In this document: one piece after another, positions 1 through 9,380 of the stretch
How the letters are laid out: the number at the start of each line of letters is the position of its first letter
How positions within the stretch are numbered: the stretch's first letter is position 1
DNA from: Prosthecochloris sp.
GTDB taxonomy: Bacteria > Bacteroidota > Chlorobiia > Chlorobiales > Chlorobiaceae
Reading direction: 5' to 3'
Length of the DNA stretch: 64,000 bases
NCBI GenBank assembly: GCA_015482705.2
Contig: JADMLA020000038.1
Location: forward strand, 40,651 to 104,650
Notes under the pieces: generated by a model
The model's input: the letters and a program-made list of their open reading frames with translations, nothing else
Databases searched by the model: none
Told to the model about the DNA's origin: nothing
Translations under genes and position numbers: made by a program

Positions 1-15
1 AATTTCATTACCATA

Positions 16-870
16 ATGCGACACATCGGGGCACATGTCAGTATTGCAGGCGGAATAGAAAACGCACCACTTCGCGCAGAGGAAATAGGAGCAACCGCAT
101 TTGCCATGTTCACTAAAAATCAGCGACAGTGGAAAGCCCCCGCTTTGACAGAAGAAACAGTTCGTGCGTTTGCAAACAACTGTAATGCTTGCGGTTTCGA
201 CCCACTCTACATTCTGCCGCACGATAGCTACCTGATCAATCTCGGCAGTCCAAACATTGAAAAGCTCAACCGTTCACGCCTAGCGTTCATCGACGAAATG
301 AAGCGTATCGAAACACTTGGACTGATTAACCTCAACTTTCACCCTGGCAGCCACCTGCGGGAAATCCCGGAGGAACAGTGCCTTGAAACAATTGCCGAAT
401 CCATCAACCAGGCCCTGAAAGCCACAGCAAAAACAAAAGCAGTGCTTGAAAACACCGCCGGTCAAGGCTCAAATCTCGGTCATTCTTTTGAACAGCTCGC
501 CTTCATCATTGACAAGGTTGACAATAAGGAAAGAATTGGTGTCTGCCTCGACACCTGCCATCTTTTCGCAGCGGGTTATGATTTACGAGATAAAAAAGCT
601 GTCACGGAGACATTTTCCTTGTTCGATGCGTCAATTGGCATTGATTATCTGAAAGGCATGCACCTCAACGATGCAAAGTTAGAGCTGAACAGCAGGCGTG
701 ACCGTCACGAAAGTATCGGCAAGGGAAAAATCGGGATTGCCGGTTTCGAAGCCATCATGCAGCATCCTGCGACAAGGCACATCCCGCTGATTCTCGAAAC
801 CCCGCAACCTGAAATCTGGCATGAAGAAATCGCCCTCCTTTCGAGCCTGGAGAAACATGATGTACCTTGA
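16..870 (+). CDS. nfo: Deoxyribonuclease IV (endonuclease IV)
   Basis: A 284-residue AP endonuclease of the Nfo/Apn1 family, a metal-dependent TIM-barrel enzyme that cuts DNA 5' of abasic sites in base excision repair. The N-terminal GAHVSIAGG motif, HPGSH near residue 110, the CLDTCHLFAAGYD segment near residue 180, HLND and the HESIGKGKIG motif are the family's metal- and DNA-binding blocks. The length is normal for the family. The ATG start is adopted because the protein begins at the family's usual first residues. It lies alone at the left edge and converges on ftsX. Confidence 0.96.
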   Translation: MRHIGAHVSIAGGIENAPLRAEEIGATAFAMFTKNQRQWKAPALTEETVRAFANNCNACGFDPLYILPHDSYLINLGSPNIEKLNRSRLAFIDEMKRIETLGLINLNFHPGSHLREIPEEQCLETIAESINQALKATAKTKAVLENTAGQGSNLGHSFEQLAFIIDKVDNKERIGVCLDTCHLFAAGYDLRDKKAVTETFSLFDASIGIDYLKGMHLNDAKLELNSRRDRHESIGKGKIGIAGFEAIMQHPATRHIPLILETPQPEIWHEEIALLSSLEKHDVP

Positions 871-1100
871 AAAATTTCCCGGATTTGAGCAGAAATGAAC
901 AATGACCGATGAAACGTTTTCCAACTGAAGCCAATATTATCTGTGGATCCACCGACTTTCCAGCGACAGATATATCGAATTGGATGCTGCGCTCTTACAA
1001 AATCCGAACATCCATTTCACAGGACGACATGATCTTTCGTGCAGAAAAGGCTCCATGAGCAGGTTACCGGTTTTTCCTTACTCGTAATCCTGCAAGTAAC

Positions 1101-1973
1101 TCATGCCTTTCGTAAATATTTCCTCACCGACAAGGTGCTTCCGAAAATTCCCAAAAAAAAGCCCAGACCGACAAGAAACGGGAAAACCAGAAAAGTAGAA
1201 GGATGGAGAACCTCGTAAATTCCCGGCTCGTAACGCAGAAGCAGTTGCTCCGATAAAAGATATATTGCAAGCGAAGCAAATCCCCCTGCCAGCAAGCCTT
1301 GAATCCCCCCCTCGATAACGTAGGGGGCACTGATAAACCAGTTAGCTGCTCCAACCAGACGCATGGTTTTGATTTTCTGTTGTCGGGAATAGATTGCGAG
1401 GCGAATCGTGTAACCAACAAGAACTACCGTCGCTATGGCGATGAGAATACCTGTCGCGGCAGTAAGAACGGTAAAAAGACGAGCATTATCCTCGAGCTGT
1501 TGCAGAAAAACCTTGTTGTAGCGAATATCAAGTGCAGGATCGAGAGCGTTTATGGAAGCGACAATAACTTGAAGGCTGTCAGGCCCTGCATAGCGAGGCT
1601 GAAGAAGAACTTTCGCCGAACGAGGAAGAGGATTTATACCGAGAATCTCAACAATATCACGACCGAACTCCTGACTGAAGATAACTGCAGCACTGTCTTT
1701 CGAAACATATGCCACTCCTTTTACTCCGTTCAGAGACTCGATGCTGCCCTTGTAGTTCTGAACCTCTTCATCCGAAGATACATCGGGGAAAAACACCTCT
1801 ATCTCGACTCTACCCCGCACCTCATCGAGGATATCAAAAAAACTCAAAGAAATCGTTGCAAACAAACCAAGCAGTACAAGCGCGAAAAAGCCAACGACAA
1901 TCGTCACTGCAGCTGGCAACTTTGCACGCCAAATACCGGAAAAACCCTCTTTGATCACAAAAAAAAGATTCAT
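1101..1973 (-). CDS. ftsX: Cell division ABC transporter permease FtsX
   Basis: A 290-residue FtsX. The protein has a short cytoplasmic N-terminus, a first membrane helix near residues 20-45, a periplasmic domain of about 120 residues, then three C-terminal membrane helices, which is the FtsX topology. With the ATPase FtsE it regulates peptidoglycan hydrolases at the division septum. ftsE is not adjacent and is not in this window, so the usual ftsEX pairing is broken here. The start ATG has a GAGG just upstream. The 230 bases between this gene and nfo hold nothing that I recognise. Confidence 0.93.
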   Translation of the reverse strand: MNLFFVIKEGFSGIWRAKLPAAVTIVVGFFALVLLGLFATISLSFFDILDEVRGRVEIEVFFPDVSSDEEVQNYKGSIESLNGVKGVAYVSKDSAAVIFSQEFGRDIVEILGINPLPRSAKVLLQPRYAGPDSLQVIVASINALDPALDIRYNKVFLQQLEDNARLFTVLTAATGILIAIATVVLVGYTIRLAIYSRQQKIKTMRLVGAANWFISAPYVIEGGIQGLLAGGFASLAIYLLSEQLLLRYEPGIYEVLHPSTFLVFPFLVGLGFFLGIFGSTLSVRKYLRKA

Positions 1974-2240
1974 AGCCTCGTAGAAATTCTTGATTCAAGA
2001 TCCTGCCAATATTCTCGAAAAACGCGAATAGTTTTTTTCACCCTGTCAAAAAAAAGAACCCGGCATGAAAAACCTTTCGTATTTCTTTGTAACGCAGTCA
2101 TTCCTACCGGTAAAGTAGAAGCAAAAAACAATATGCACAATTTGAAATCCAGACTCATCAGGAAACTCGAATCATGTAAGGAAAAAACAAAACAAGTTGG
2201 AAATAAAAGTTTTTTTTCTCATAATTAACATCTACAAGAT

Positions 2241-2313
2241 GGGGCTATAGCTCAGTTGGTAGAGCATTTGCATGGCATGCAAAGGGTCAGGAGTTCGAAT
2301 CTCCTTAGCTCCA
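2241..2313 (+). tRNA. tRNA-Ala (GGC anticodon)
   Basis: A complete 73-nt cloverleaf can be folded by eye: acceptor GGGGCTA with TAGCTCC (one G-U pair), D stem GCTC/GAGC, anticodon stem TTTGC/GCAAA around loop ATGGCAT, T stem AGGAG/CTCCT with loop TTCGAAT, and discriminator A. The anticodon GGC reads GCC (alanine). CCA is not encoded. It sits between the divergent ftsX and purF. Confidence 0.97.
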
Positions 2314-2635
2314 CGGATCACCGAACGGTCTCACATGGTTGTCAAGCTACTGTATCCCGACTTTTTTCATTTCTCCCCTGTCCCATAATCACGACCGTGA
2401 TCAGGAATGTCCGGGCACAATCACCTCCCTCCCTATCACCAAAATAACCTCGGCAAGATCATTCCCATCGCCGTATCTTCAGCAAAAAGAACGCACTACG
2501 GACTGAAAAAACAAAGCGTCTACCCACTCTGTCAAAACAGAAAAAATTTTTTACAATTAGCGCTTGTTATTTTACCTTCAATTGGCAACTTTAATAGCAG
2601 GAAATTCACGAAATCTTAACATTTAAAGGAGTCCT
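2314..2635. other. Gene-free leader between tRNA-Ala and purF
   Basis: These 322 bases contain no supported gene. A short perfect inverted repeat, ATCACG-AC-CGTGAT, lies at 2388-2401, and the last bases carry a clear ribosome binding site (AAAGGAG) for purF. I do not see a purine riboswitch fold. The palindrome could be an operator for purF, but it is short. Confidence 0.4.
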
Positions 2636-4138
2636 ATGTGCGGCGTTTTCGGCGTATATAATTCTAAAACTCCTGCAGAAGATACGTTCTATGGATTGTA
2701 TTCACTACAACATAGAGGACAAGAAGCTGCAGGAATAGTTGTAGCAGGATACGACGAAAAAAAACACAAAACCATATACCGCCAGCACAAAGGCATGGGT
2801 TTGGTTGCCGAGGTATACAAAGACCCGGCGATATTCAAGAAACTACCGGGCCATGCTGCAATCGGCCATAACCGGTACTCAACGACCGGAGCATCAAAGT
2901 CCACAAGCAATATACAGCCGTTTTCTCTGACATACCGGTCAGGTAACCTTGCGATCGCGCACAACGGCAACCTCACCAATTCACGTACATTGCGCAAGGA
3001 ACTCACCGAACGCGGTATTATTTTCCAGGCTTCATCCGATACCGAAATCATTCCTCATCTTGCTGCCCTCAGCAAAGAAAAGGAACCTGTTCATCAGATC
3101 TACCATGCCCTGCGTCAAGTCAAGGGTGCGTTTTCTCTCGTCATCCTTGCCAACGATCAGTTGATTGCAGCCAGGGACCCCTATGGTGTCAGACCACTGG
3201 CCCTCGGTAAAACCATCGACCCGGACACCGGCGATGCAATTTTTTATGTGGCCAGTGAAACCTGCGCATTCGATATCTTATCGGTAGATTACGTACGGGA
3301 CATCGAGCCCGGAGAAATTCTGTTGATCGATAAAACCTCGACCAAAACGCACAAGCCTGTATCACTCTATCTCCCCCCATCAAAAAGAAAAGCCCGCTGT
3401 ATTTTCGAATATGTCTACTTCGCAAGACCTGACAGTCTTGTTTTCACTCATTCTGTCGATAAGATTCGGCGGAACCTCGGTAAAAACCTTGCTCGGGAGT
3501 CCATGGTCGAACCAACGAACGATGATAAGCACCAAATCGTCGTGAGCGTCCCGGACTCCTCCAACACAGCTGCTCTTGGTTTTGTGCGCGAAAGCAACAA
3601 GATATGCCGCCCTGCTCGATTCGAACACGGCTTGATTCGAAACCATTACGTTGGAAGAACGTTCATCCAACCAGGCAAGCAAAGCAGGGAAATCAAGGTG
3701 CGCTCGAAATACAACATTATACGAGGCGTGCTTCAAGACCGGCAGATTATTGTAATTGACGATTCGATCGTTCGCGGGACAACAGCGAAAATGCTGATAA
3801 AACTCATCCGTGAAGCAAACCCAAAAGAGATTCACCTGCACATCAGCTCCGCCCCGATAACCAATCCCTGTTTTTACGGCATGGACTTTCCAACCAAAGG
3901 TCAGTTGCTGACCTATATGTTTGCCGACACGAAAGACCATGACGAAGAAATCGAAAAAATACGGGAGTACATCGGCGTCGATTCACTCAAATACCTGTCA
4001 CTTCAAGGCATGCTGAACAGTGCGCCGAGATTTGAAAATGAGACTCAAAGCTACTGCACCGCCTGCTTCACCGGTGACTACCCGATTAGCATGGACGATG
4101 CAACAACTGACAAGGAAGAGTACGATAGCGGGGAATAA
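2636..4138 (+). CDS. purF: Amidophosphoribosyltransferase PurF
   Basis: A 500-residue enzyme of the first committed step of purine synthesis: glutamine plus PRPP gives phosphoribosylamine. It begins MCGVFG, so the nucleophilic cysteine is residue 2 and becomes N-terminal after Met removal, without a propeptide. The class II glutamine amidotransferase half includes SLQHRGQE and HNGNL. The C-terminal phosphoribosyltransferase half has the PRPP-binding IVIDDSIVRGTT motif near residue 380. An AAAGGAG ribosome binding site precedes the ATG. purE is also in this window, about 50 kb away, so the purine genes are scattered. Confidence 0.96.
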   Translation: MCGVFGVYNSKTPAEDTFYGLYSLQHRGQEAAGIVVAGYDEKKHKTIYRQHKGMGLVAEVYKDPAIFKKLPGHAAIGHNRYSTTGASKSTSNIQPFSLTYRSGNLAIAHNGNLTNSRTLRKELTERGIIFQASSDTEIIPHLAALSKEKEPVHQIYHALRQVKGAFSLVILANDQLIAARDPYGVRPLALGKTIDPDTGDAIFYVASETCAFDILSVDYVRDIEPGEILLIDKTSTKTHKPVSLYLPPSKRKARCIFEYVYFARPDSLVFTHSVDKIRRNLGKNLARESMVEPTNDDKHQIVVSVPDSSNTAALGFVRESNKICRPARFEHGLIRNHYVGRTFIQPGKQSREIKVRSKYNIIRGVLQDRQIIVIDDSIVRGTTAKMLIKLIREANPKEIHLHISSAPITNPCFYGMDFPTKGQLLTYMFADTKDHDEEIEKIREYIGVDSLKYLSLQGMLNSAPRFENETQSYCTACFTGDYPISMDDATTDKEEYDSGE

Positions 4139-4141
4139 AAA

Positions 4142-4591
4142 TCACCCTTTCTTCTTGTTTTCTTTGAACTCAATTCTTACAGAGGTATGGGGAACGGCTT
4201 CGAGGCGTTTTTTCGGGATGGGTTTGCCTGATTTGGCACAAACACCGTAGGTTTTGTTTCTGATCCTTTCAAGAGCCTGATCTATATACCCTAAATATTT
4301 CTCATCGCGGGCGATAAACATGAATCGCTGCTCACGATCCATAGTTTCCGTGCCATGATCCGCCATATGCATGGAGTAGTTCGAGTTGATCGAATCTTCC
4401 ACGCTTTCCTCTGAAAGTGAGGAACGCAGAATATCGAGATCACGTAATACTTCTTCTCGACGCTTCAGAAGAATCTGCTTGAAATGCTCCAGCTCTTCAT
4501 CCGACAAATAGGTATGAATGACTTTAGTTGGACCTTCAGGTGCTTCTTTCTCTTTTTTACTGGTACTGGCTGTGCTGCTTTTTCTGGGCAT
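4142..4591 (-). CDS. DksA/TraR-family protein lacking the zinc cysteines
   Basis: A 149-residue protein with a low-complexity basic N-terminus, a long helical region (about residues 30-110), and a C-terminal block, YGVCAKSGKPIPKKRLEA, that aligns with the zinc finger of DksA. DksA-type proteins bind the RNA polymerase secondary channel with ppGpp. Canonical DksA has four zinc cysteines; here only the first remains, the second is Ser, and the C-terminal pair is replaced in the SVRIEF segment. Zinc-independent DksA paralogues are known, for example DksA2 of Pseudomonas aeruginosa. It converges on purF with only 3 bases between stops. Confidence 0.85.
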   Translation of the reverse strand: MPRKSSTASTSKKEKEAPEGPTKVIHTYLSDEELEHFKQILLKRREEVLRDLDILRSSLSEESVEDSINSNYSMHMADHGTETMDREQRFMFIARDEKYLGYIDQALERIRNKTYGVCAKSGKPIPKKRLEAVPHTSVRIEFKENKKKG

Positions 4592-4715
4592 GGTATCTCT
4601 ATCCAGTTTACTTGTTCAAACTTTACGGTGAACAAAACCGCTATAAACGATTGTTACATGGTAGCCGTAACCAAGGCGACGCATTTATCTTCGGAAAAAC
4701 ACGATAATTATAACA

Positions 4716-7700
4716 TTAGCATTTGGATTTATCAAGCACTAAACAGCATAATTCACCGTTTATGCTTTCTTCCCGGCTCCCCGAAATGGTATCGAAGGAA
4801 ACAATATCAAGTGTCACAGCAAGTGTTTCCTTCTTGATATAATCCCGATTCGCTTCAACTGCACACACCACCTTTTCACTTCCGGCAACCTGCAACGTGA
4901 TCCTATCGGTAATCTCCAGACCGCTCTCTTTTCTAAAAGCCTGAATCCTGCTTACCAGCTCTCGTGCTAGGCCGAGCATTTCCAGTTCAGGAGTGATTTC
5001 TGTATCGAGCGCTACCATGACGCCATGAGCATCATCGGAAGCGACAAGCCAACCTTCGATATCTTCACGGTTGATAATGACATCTTCTCGGGTAATGGTA
5101 TAGTTTTGACCATCGACATCGAGCTCCAGAACCCCGTTATCCTCGAGTAAAGAAATTTGTTTGTGTGTCAACACCCTGATGTTGTCGGCAATTTGTTTTA
5201 CCGCCTTGCCGTATCTGGGCCCAAGAGACTTGAAATCAGGCTTGGCCTTTTTGCTTACCACGGAGCTTTCATCCTCGATGTACTCGACATTCTGTACATT
5301 GACCTCATCGATAATGATCTCCCTGACTTTCTCATATTCCATCATATCAGCTGCGTCGTCAACAGCGAGCATGATACGCTTCAACGGCTGACGGACTTTG
5401 AGGGAAGCTCTCTCTCGCATGGTACGAACCAGAGATGTAACGATTTGCGCTTTTTTCATGCGATGCTCAAGAGGCTTGTCTATTGCACCTTTATCAACAA
5501 GCGGCAGTTCACAGAGGTGTACCGACTCCCGAGAATCCCTTCCGGTAATACCGTTCAAATTCATGTAGATCCGGTCGGCGATAAACGGCGTAAAAGGCGC
5601 AAGAAGCTTGGCAACCGCCTCGAGGCACTCGTAAAGCGTCTGGTATGCCGCGAGTTTGTCCTTCCCCATCTCTCCTTTCCAGAAACGTTTTCTTGAACGG
5701 CGGATATACCAATTGGAAAGATCGTCAACTGTAAAGTCATTGATCAAACGTATGGCGCCGGTTAGATCGTACTGTTGCATGCGTAACTCCACACCGGAAA
5801 TCAGGGAATGAAGGCAGGAGATGACCCATCGGTCCAAGCCTGAACGCTCTGTTACCGGAATGACCTCTTCGACAAAAGTAAAACCGTCAACATTCGCATA
5901 CATGACAAAAAAATTGTAGCTGTTGACGAATGCCCGGAAAAATTTTCGCTGCTCTTCTTCGATCTCATCCGGGTTGAAAGACTTCGGCCGCCAAGGAGGG
6001 CTGGACAACATAAGGTACCAACGCAATGCATCGGCACCATATTTCTCCATTGTTTCGAACGGATCGACCACATTTCCTTTCGACTTGGACATTTTCTGGC
6101 CATTGCGATCGAGAATATGGCCGTTGACGACAAGATTCCGGTATGCCGGTTTATCAAAAATCAATGTTCCGATTGCATGAAGAGTATAAAACCACCCTCT
6201 CGTCTGATCGACACCCTCCGCAATAAAATCCGCAGGAAAGGTTTTCTCGAAAAGCTCTTTGTTCTCGAACGGATAGTGTAACTGAGCAAACGGCATGGAA
6301 CCGCTGTCAAACCATACATCGATCAATTCAGGTGTACGATTGAACCGTTTCCCTTCCTTGATGAAATATATCCTGTCGACAAACGGCTTATGCAGATCAA
6401 GCTCGACCAACCCTTCGGCAAGGGCATCGTCCAGACGATGCCGCTTTGCGTCGATATCGATGAATCCATCCTTCAGCTCCTCGATGGAACCAACGGCAAA
6501 CACCTTCCCGGAAGCAGGCCCGTCTCCGATCACAAAATCCTCCGCCACCCAAATAGGCAGCGGGGTCCCCCAGAACCGCTCACGTGAAAGAGCCCAATCC
6601 TTGTTTTCTTCAAGCCAGTTCCCGAACCTTCCTGCCCCGATTTCCGGAGGACACCAGTTGATATGGCGATTATGCTCAACCATTCGGTCGGCAATACTTG
6701 TGGTCCTGATATACCATGACTCACGCGCATAGTAAATAACAGGCACATCATAACGCCAGGAAAACGGATAGGTATGCGTAATGGTTTCCTTTGTAAAGAG
6801 CTTTCCTTCTTCCTTCAACCGCCGGATAATCAACGGATCGGCATCCTTGAAAAACATCCCTTCATATTCGGGAATCTCCGCTGTAAAACAACCGTTTCGC
6901 GCAACCGGTTGCAGCATTGGAAGATCATACTTTTTCGAAAGTTCATAATCGTCTGCACCGAATGCAGGAGCGATATGAACGATACCCGTTCCATCTCCGG
7001 TAGAAACAAAATTACCTTCAGTCACGTACCAGCATGGCTTTTCAGGATGCGCCCAGACAAAAAGCGGTTCGTATTCCAGACCGGCCAGAAGGCTACCCTT
7101 GAAAGAATCCAGAAAAACGAGCTCCTCATCCTCTCCCATTTGTTGTTCGAGCACCCGAAGACACGATTTGGCGAGTATATATACCTCATCTTTCGGCGTT
7201 CTTACCTTGACATAATCGATATCCGGCCCGACACAAAGCGCAACATTGGAAATCAGGGTCCAGGGAGTTGTCGTCCACACCAGAAAAAACTCATCGGCAT
7301 CGTTCACTTTGAACTTCACATAGACACTCGGATCCTTTACCTCTTTATATCCAAGCGCAAGTTCATGTGAACTCAACACCGTTTCAGATTTTGGATCCTG
7401 AGGAACGATCTTGTAATCCTTGTAAATGAGATCCTTGTCGAAAATTGTCTTCAACGCCCACCAGACTGACTCGATATAGTCGTTGGTACATGTTATATAA
7501 GGATCGTCCATATCGACCCAATATCCCATCAGCTCCGTCAGCCTGCCCCATCCTTCACGGTTATCATCGATATGATGGTAAACCAGTGTCTTCGCTTCTG
7601 CATTGAACTCACCAGCACCGTACTCTTCGACCTGGGCCTTGTTTTTCAATCCAAGCTTCTTTTCAACCGAAATTTCAACCGGCAGTCCATGAGTATCCCA

Positions 7701-7958
7701 ACCGGCTTTACGGGGGACCTTGTAGCCCTGCATCGATTTGAAACGGCAAACAATGTCCTTGATCGTTCTGCTGAAAACATGGTGGACACCCGGTTTTCCA
7801 TTGACCGTCGGCGGTCCCTCATAGAACGAAAAGATCTTGTCTCCCTGCTTTTCAAGGCTTTTATGGAAAATATCATGCTCTTTCCAGAACGATAACACTT
7901 CAGCCTCGACGCTGCTGTAGGGCACACTGGAAGGATACTCGGGAAATTTATCAGGCAT
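4716..7958 (-). CDS. ileS: Isoleucyl-tRNA synthetase, type 2 (IleRS2)
   Basis: A class I synthetase of about 1,080 residues charging tRNA-Ile. The ATG giving MPDKFPEYPS is preferred; an in-frame TTG 42 bases upstream would add 14 atypical residues. Visible parts are the signature region near residues 48-60, the editing domain (VWTTTPW near 228 and the GTGIVHIAPAFG block near 325), DQTRGWFY near 584, KMSKS at about 622-626, and a long C-terminal anticodon-binding part of the eukaryote-like type 2 form. The HIGH position reads GVHH (residues 57-60) rather than HxGH. Type 2 IleRS is usually mupirocin-tolerant, and the swapped GxHH form is linked in the literature to extreme tolerance. Confidence 0.95.
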   Translation of the reverse strand: MPDKFPEYPSSVPYSSVEAEVLSFWKEHDIFHKSLEKQGDKIFSFYEGPPTVNGKPGVHHVFSRTIKDIVCRFKSMQGYKVPRKAGWDTHGLPVEISVEKKLGLKNKAQVEEYGAGEFNAEAKTLVYHHIDDNREGWGRLTELMGYWVDMDDPYITCTNDYIESVWWALKTIFDKDLIYKDYKIVPQDPKSETVLSSHELALGYKEVKDPSVYVKFKVNDADEFFLVWTTTPWTLISNVALCVGPDIDYVKVRTPKDEVYILAKSCLRVLEQQMGEDEELVFLDSFKGSLLAGLEYEPLFVWAHPEKPCWYVTEGNFVSTGDGTGIVHIAPAFGADDYELSKKYDLPMLQPVARNGCFTAEIPEYEGMFFKDADPLIIRRLKEEGKLFTKETITHTYPFSWRYDVPVIYYARESWYIRTTSIADRMVEHNRHINWCPPEIGAGRFGNWLEENKDWALSRERFWGTPLPIWVAEDFVIGDGPASGKVFAVGSIEELKDGFIDIDAKRHRLDDALAEGLVELDLHKPFVDRIYFIKEGKRFNRTPELIDVWFDSGSMPFAQLHYPFENKELFEKTFPADFIAEGVDQTRGWFYTLHAIGTLIFDKPAYRNLVVNGHILDRNGQKMSKSKGNVVDPFETMEKYGADALRWYLMLSSPPWRPKSFNPDEIEEEQRKFFRAFVNSYNFFVMYANVDGFTFVEEVIPVTERSGLDRWVISCLHSLISGVELRMQQYDLTGAIRLINDFTVDDLSNWYIRRSRKRFWKGEMGKDKLAAYQTLYECLEAVAKLLAPFTPFIADRIYMNLNGITGRDSRESVHLCELPLVDKGAIDKPLEHRMKKAQIVTSLVRTMRERASLKVRQPLKRIMLAVDDAADMMEYEKVREIIIDEVNVQNVEYIEDESSVVSKKAKPDFKSLGPRYGKAVKQIADNIRVLTHKQISLLEDNGVLELDVDGQNYTITREDVIINREDIEGWLVASDDAHGVMVALDTEITPELEMLGLARELVSRIQAFRKESGLEITDRITLQVAGSEKVVCAVEANRDYIKKETLAVTLDIVSFDTISGSREESINGELCCLVLDKSKC

Positions 7959-8032
7959 TGTCTGTTTGCAGTCAATAAGAAGAAAAAAACTCGCTATCAA
8001 TCAGGCATGGAATATAGCGCCGGAAAACAGGA

Positions 8033-8066
8033 AAGGCAAGCCCTTCTCGGATAAAAGGCTTGCCTT
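8033..8066 (-). terminator. Hairpin terminator downstream of the chlorosome-like gene
   Basis: A perfect 10-bp inverted repeat, AAGGCAAGCC with GGCTTGCCTT around a 14-base loop, lies between the stop of the 8122 gene and the start of ileS. On the - strand it is followed by TTCCTGTTTTCC, only partly a T-tract. It probably ends the 8122 transcript ahead of ileS. Confidence 0.6.
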
Positions 8067-8121
8067 GACAAATTTCGATAGAATATCTGGCGTTGAGAGG
8101 CTTTCAAGCCTATCGGTTCAA

Positions 8122-8346
8122 CTACTTGCCGCCCTGATTGTTGTTGAGTGAATTGCTGATACCTTCGAGTATCTGCTGAGCAACCGTGTTGACCGACTCA
8201 AGAGCCTGAACAAGTATATTGCCGATTGGAGTGAGAGTATTGTCAAGAAGGGTACCAACACCTGTAAGGATAGTCGATACATCCCCCTGAATATTTTGAG
8301 GGCCACCTTCCTGCTGCTGCTCCTGGGATTTGATTTCTTCAGCCAT
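8122..8346 (-). CDS. Small amphipathic protein, possibly a chlorosome envelope protein (CsmB/CsmF type)
   Basis: A 74-residue protein with a Gln/Glu-rich N-terminus (about 20 residues), then a long uncharged stretch rich in Thr, Leu, Ile, Val and Asn (TILTGVGTLLDNTLTPIGNI) and a short Asn/Gly/Lys tail. There is no signal peptide. The size and the single weakly charged amphipathic helix resemble CsmB/CsmF-type chlorosome envelope proteins of green sulfur bacteria, which sit in the lipid monolayer around the bacteriochlorophyll aggregates. This is recognition by composition, not by a motif; a conserved hypothetical protein is the alternative. The gene is monocistronic, with a hairpin terminator after it. 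Confidence 0.5.
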   Translation of the reverse strand: MAEEIKSQEQQQEGGPQNIQGDVSTILTGVGTLLDNTLTPIGNILVQALESVNTVAQQILEGISNSLNNNQGGK

Positions 8347-8493
8347 GTACCGTTGATTTTATAATTATGTATTTACCGTGATAGTAACAATTAAAAGAAT
8401 GGGATAAAAATAACACAATTATCAAAGCATTCAAAACCAGTGCAGGATTCTCTTTCCCTTTCGACACGACAATAACGACAAGCGATCCGGTTG

Positions 8494-9315
8494 TCAATGG
8501 CCCTTCATCCATAATTTTCTGAACTGCGGCTTCAAAATATTCTCCAGATCGCCATAAGGCAGTTCTATCGTTGTCGAGCCAACCGCATACGGAGCTATCT
8601 CATAGTTATTGTAGAAAAAGGAAACCCCTTGGCCGGTCAACGCAAAGTTACCATTGAATTCAATAACGTTATCGAAGAGCATACCTTTCTCCCCGTCAAG
8701 CCTGTCAGCAACCGTTAGCCCTTTCATCTCCCGGTACTTGCCATCGATAAATGTATTCAAACGATCTTCAAAACCCTGAACAAAAACATCTTCGAGCCTG
8801 AGACGTGTTCCTCCAACCGTATCGAAAACAAAGTATTGCGTATAACTGTTTCCATGCGCTCCGCCAGTGAACGCGTAATAAGAAAGATCCACCGTCAAGA
8901 GGCCCGACCGGTTCAGCAGTACAGAACCATCGAGATTGAACTGATAGGGCCAACTGACCGAAAACTCTTTTTGAACCGATTCGTATTCAGCAAAAAATTC
9001 ATCGGCAAGCTGCTCGAGGGTTACGTTGCCGGAATCATTCGGGGCCGCATTCACTGCCGTACTATCGGCAATCCAATCCAGAAGATAGCGGTTGAAGGTT
9101 TCGGCGTGTTCACCATCTGAAAAAACCGGATAGCTGACCCTAAAGGAAGTTTTGTTCTCTCCCGCCGTCCCGTCAGCCAGGTAGACCTTTTCAACCGTTT
9201 TCATTTCATAACCAAGGGCTTGAGCATCCTTTTCCATATCTCCATTACATGCGGCAGCGAAAACAAGAAGAAGCCCGATCGAGGCGACATATACGGATGG
9301 AGAAAAATTTTTCAT
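8494..9315 (-). CDS. Lipoprotein with DUF3298/DUF4163-type domain
   Basis: The ATG giving MKNFSPSVYVASIG is chosen because it places a lipoprotein signal (LLLVFAAAC, cleavage before the Cys) at the N-terminus; the longer in-frame start is a TTG lying inside the terminator of the upstream gene. The mature protein of about 250 residues contains an N-terminal strand-rich part (FRVSYPVFSDGEHAETFN) and a C-terminal segment (LTGQGVSFFYNNYEIAPYAVG) typical of the DUF4163 plus DUF3298 arrangement in RsiV- and PdaC-like proteins. Those domains occur in envelope-stress sensing and peptidoglycan-associated proteins. No catalytic domain is attached, so the role is unknown. Confidence 0.78.
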   Translation of the reverse strand: MKNFSPSVYVASIGLLLVFAAACNGDMEKDAQALGYEMKTVEKVYLADGTAGENKTSFRVSYPVFSDGEHAETFNRYLLDWIADSTAVNAAPNDSGNVTLEQLADEFFAEYESVQKEFSVSWPYQFNLDGSVLLNRSGLLTVDLSYYAFTGGAHGNSYTQYFVFDTVGGTRLRLEDVFVQGFEDRLNTFIDGKYREMKGLTVADRLDGEKGMLFDNVIEFNGNFALTGQGVSFFYNNYEIAPYAVGSTTIELPYGDLENILKPQFRKLWMKGH

Positions 9316-9335
9316 AAGTGACCGATGTTTAAAGT

Positions 9336-9371
9336 GAAAAAAAGCCAACTTTCTCAAACATGAAGTTGGCT
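9336..9371 (-). terminator. Rho-independent terminator of the 9381 gene
   Basis: A perfect 9-bp stem (AGCCAACTT at 9343-9351, AAGTTGGCT at 9363-9371) with an 11-base loop is followed on the - strand by a run of about seven T residues. It lies ten bases past the stop of the upstream gene and immediately before the next start, so it separates two convergently oriented transcription units on the same strand. Confidence 0.85.
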
Positions 9372-9380
9372 TCTACAACC

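Noticed and set aside
2314..2635. Purine riboswitch before purF
   Set aside because: I could not find the conserved three-way junction core; only a short palindrome is present.
5157..5696. Long + strand frames inside ileS
   Set aside because: They overlap a fully motif-supported ileS on the other strand and have no family resemblance.
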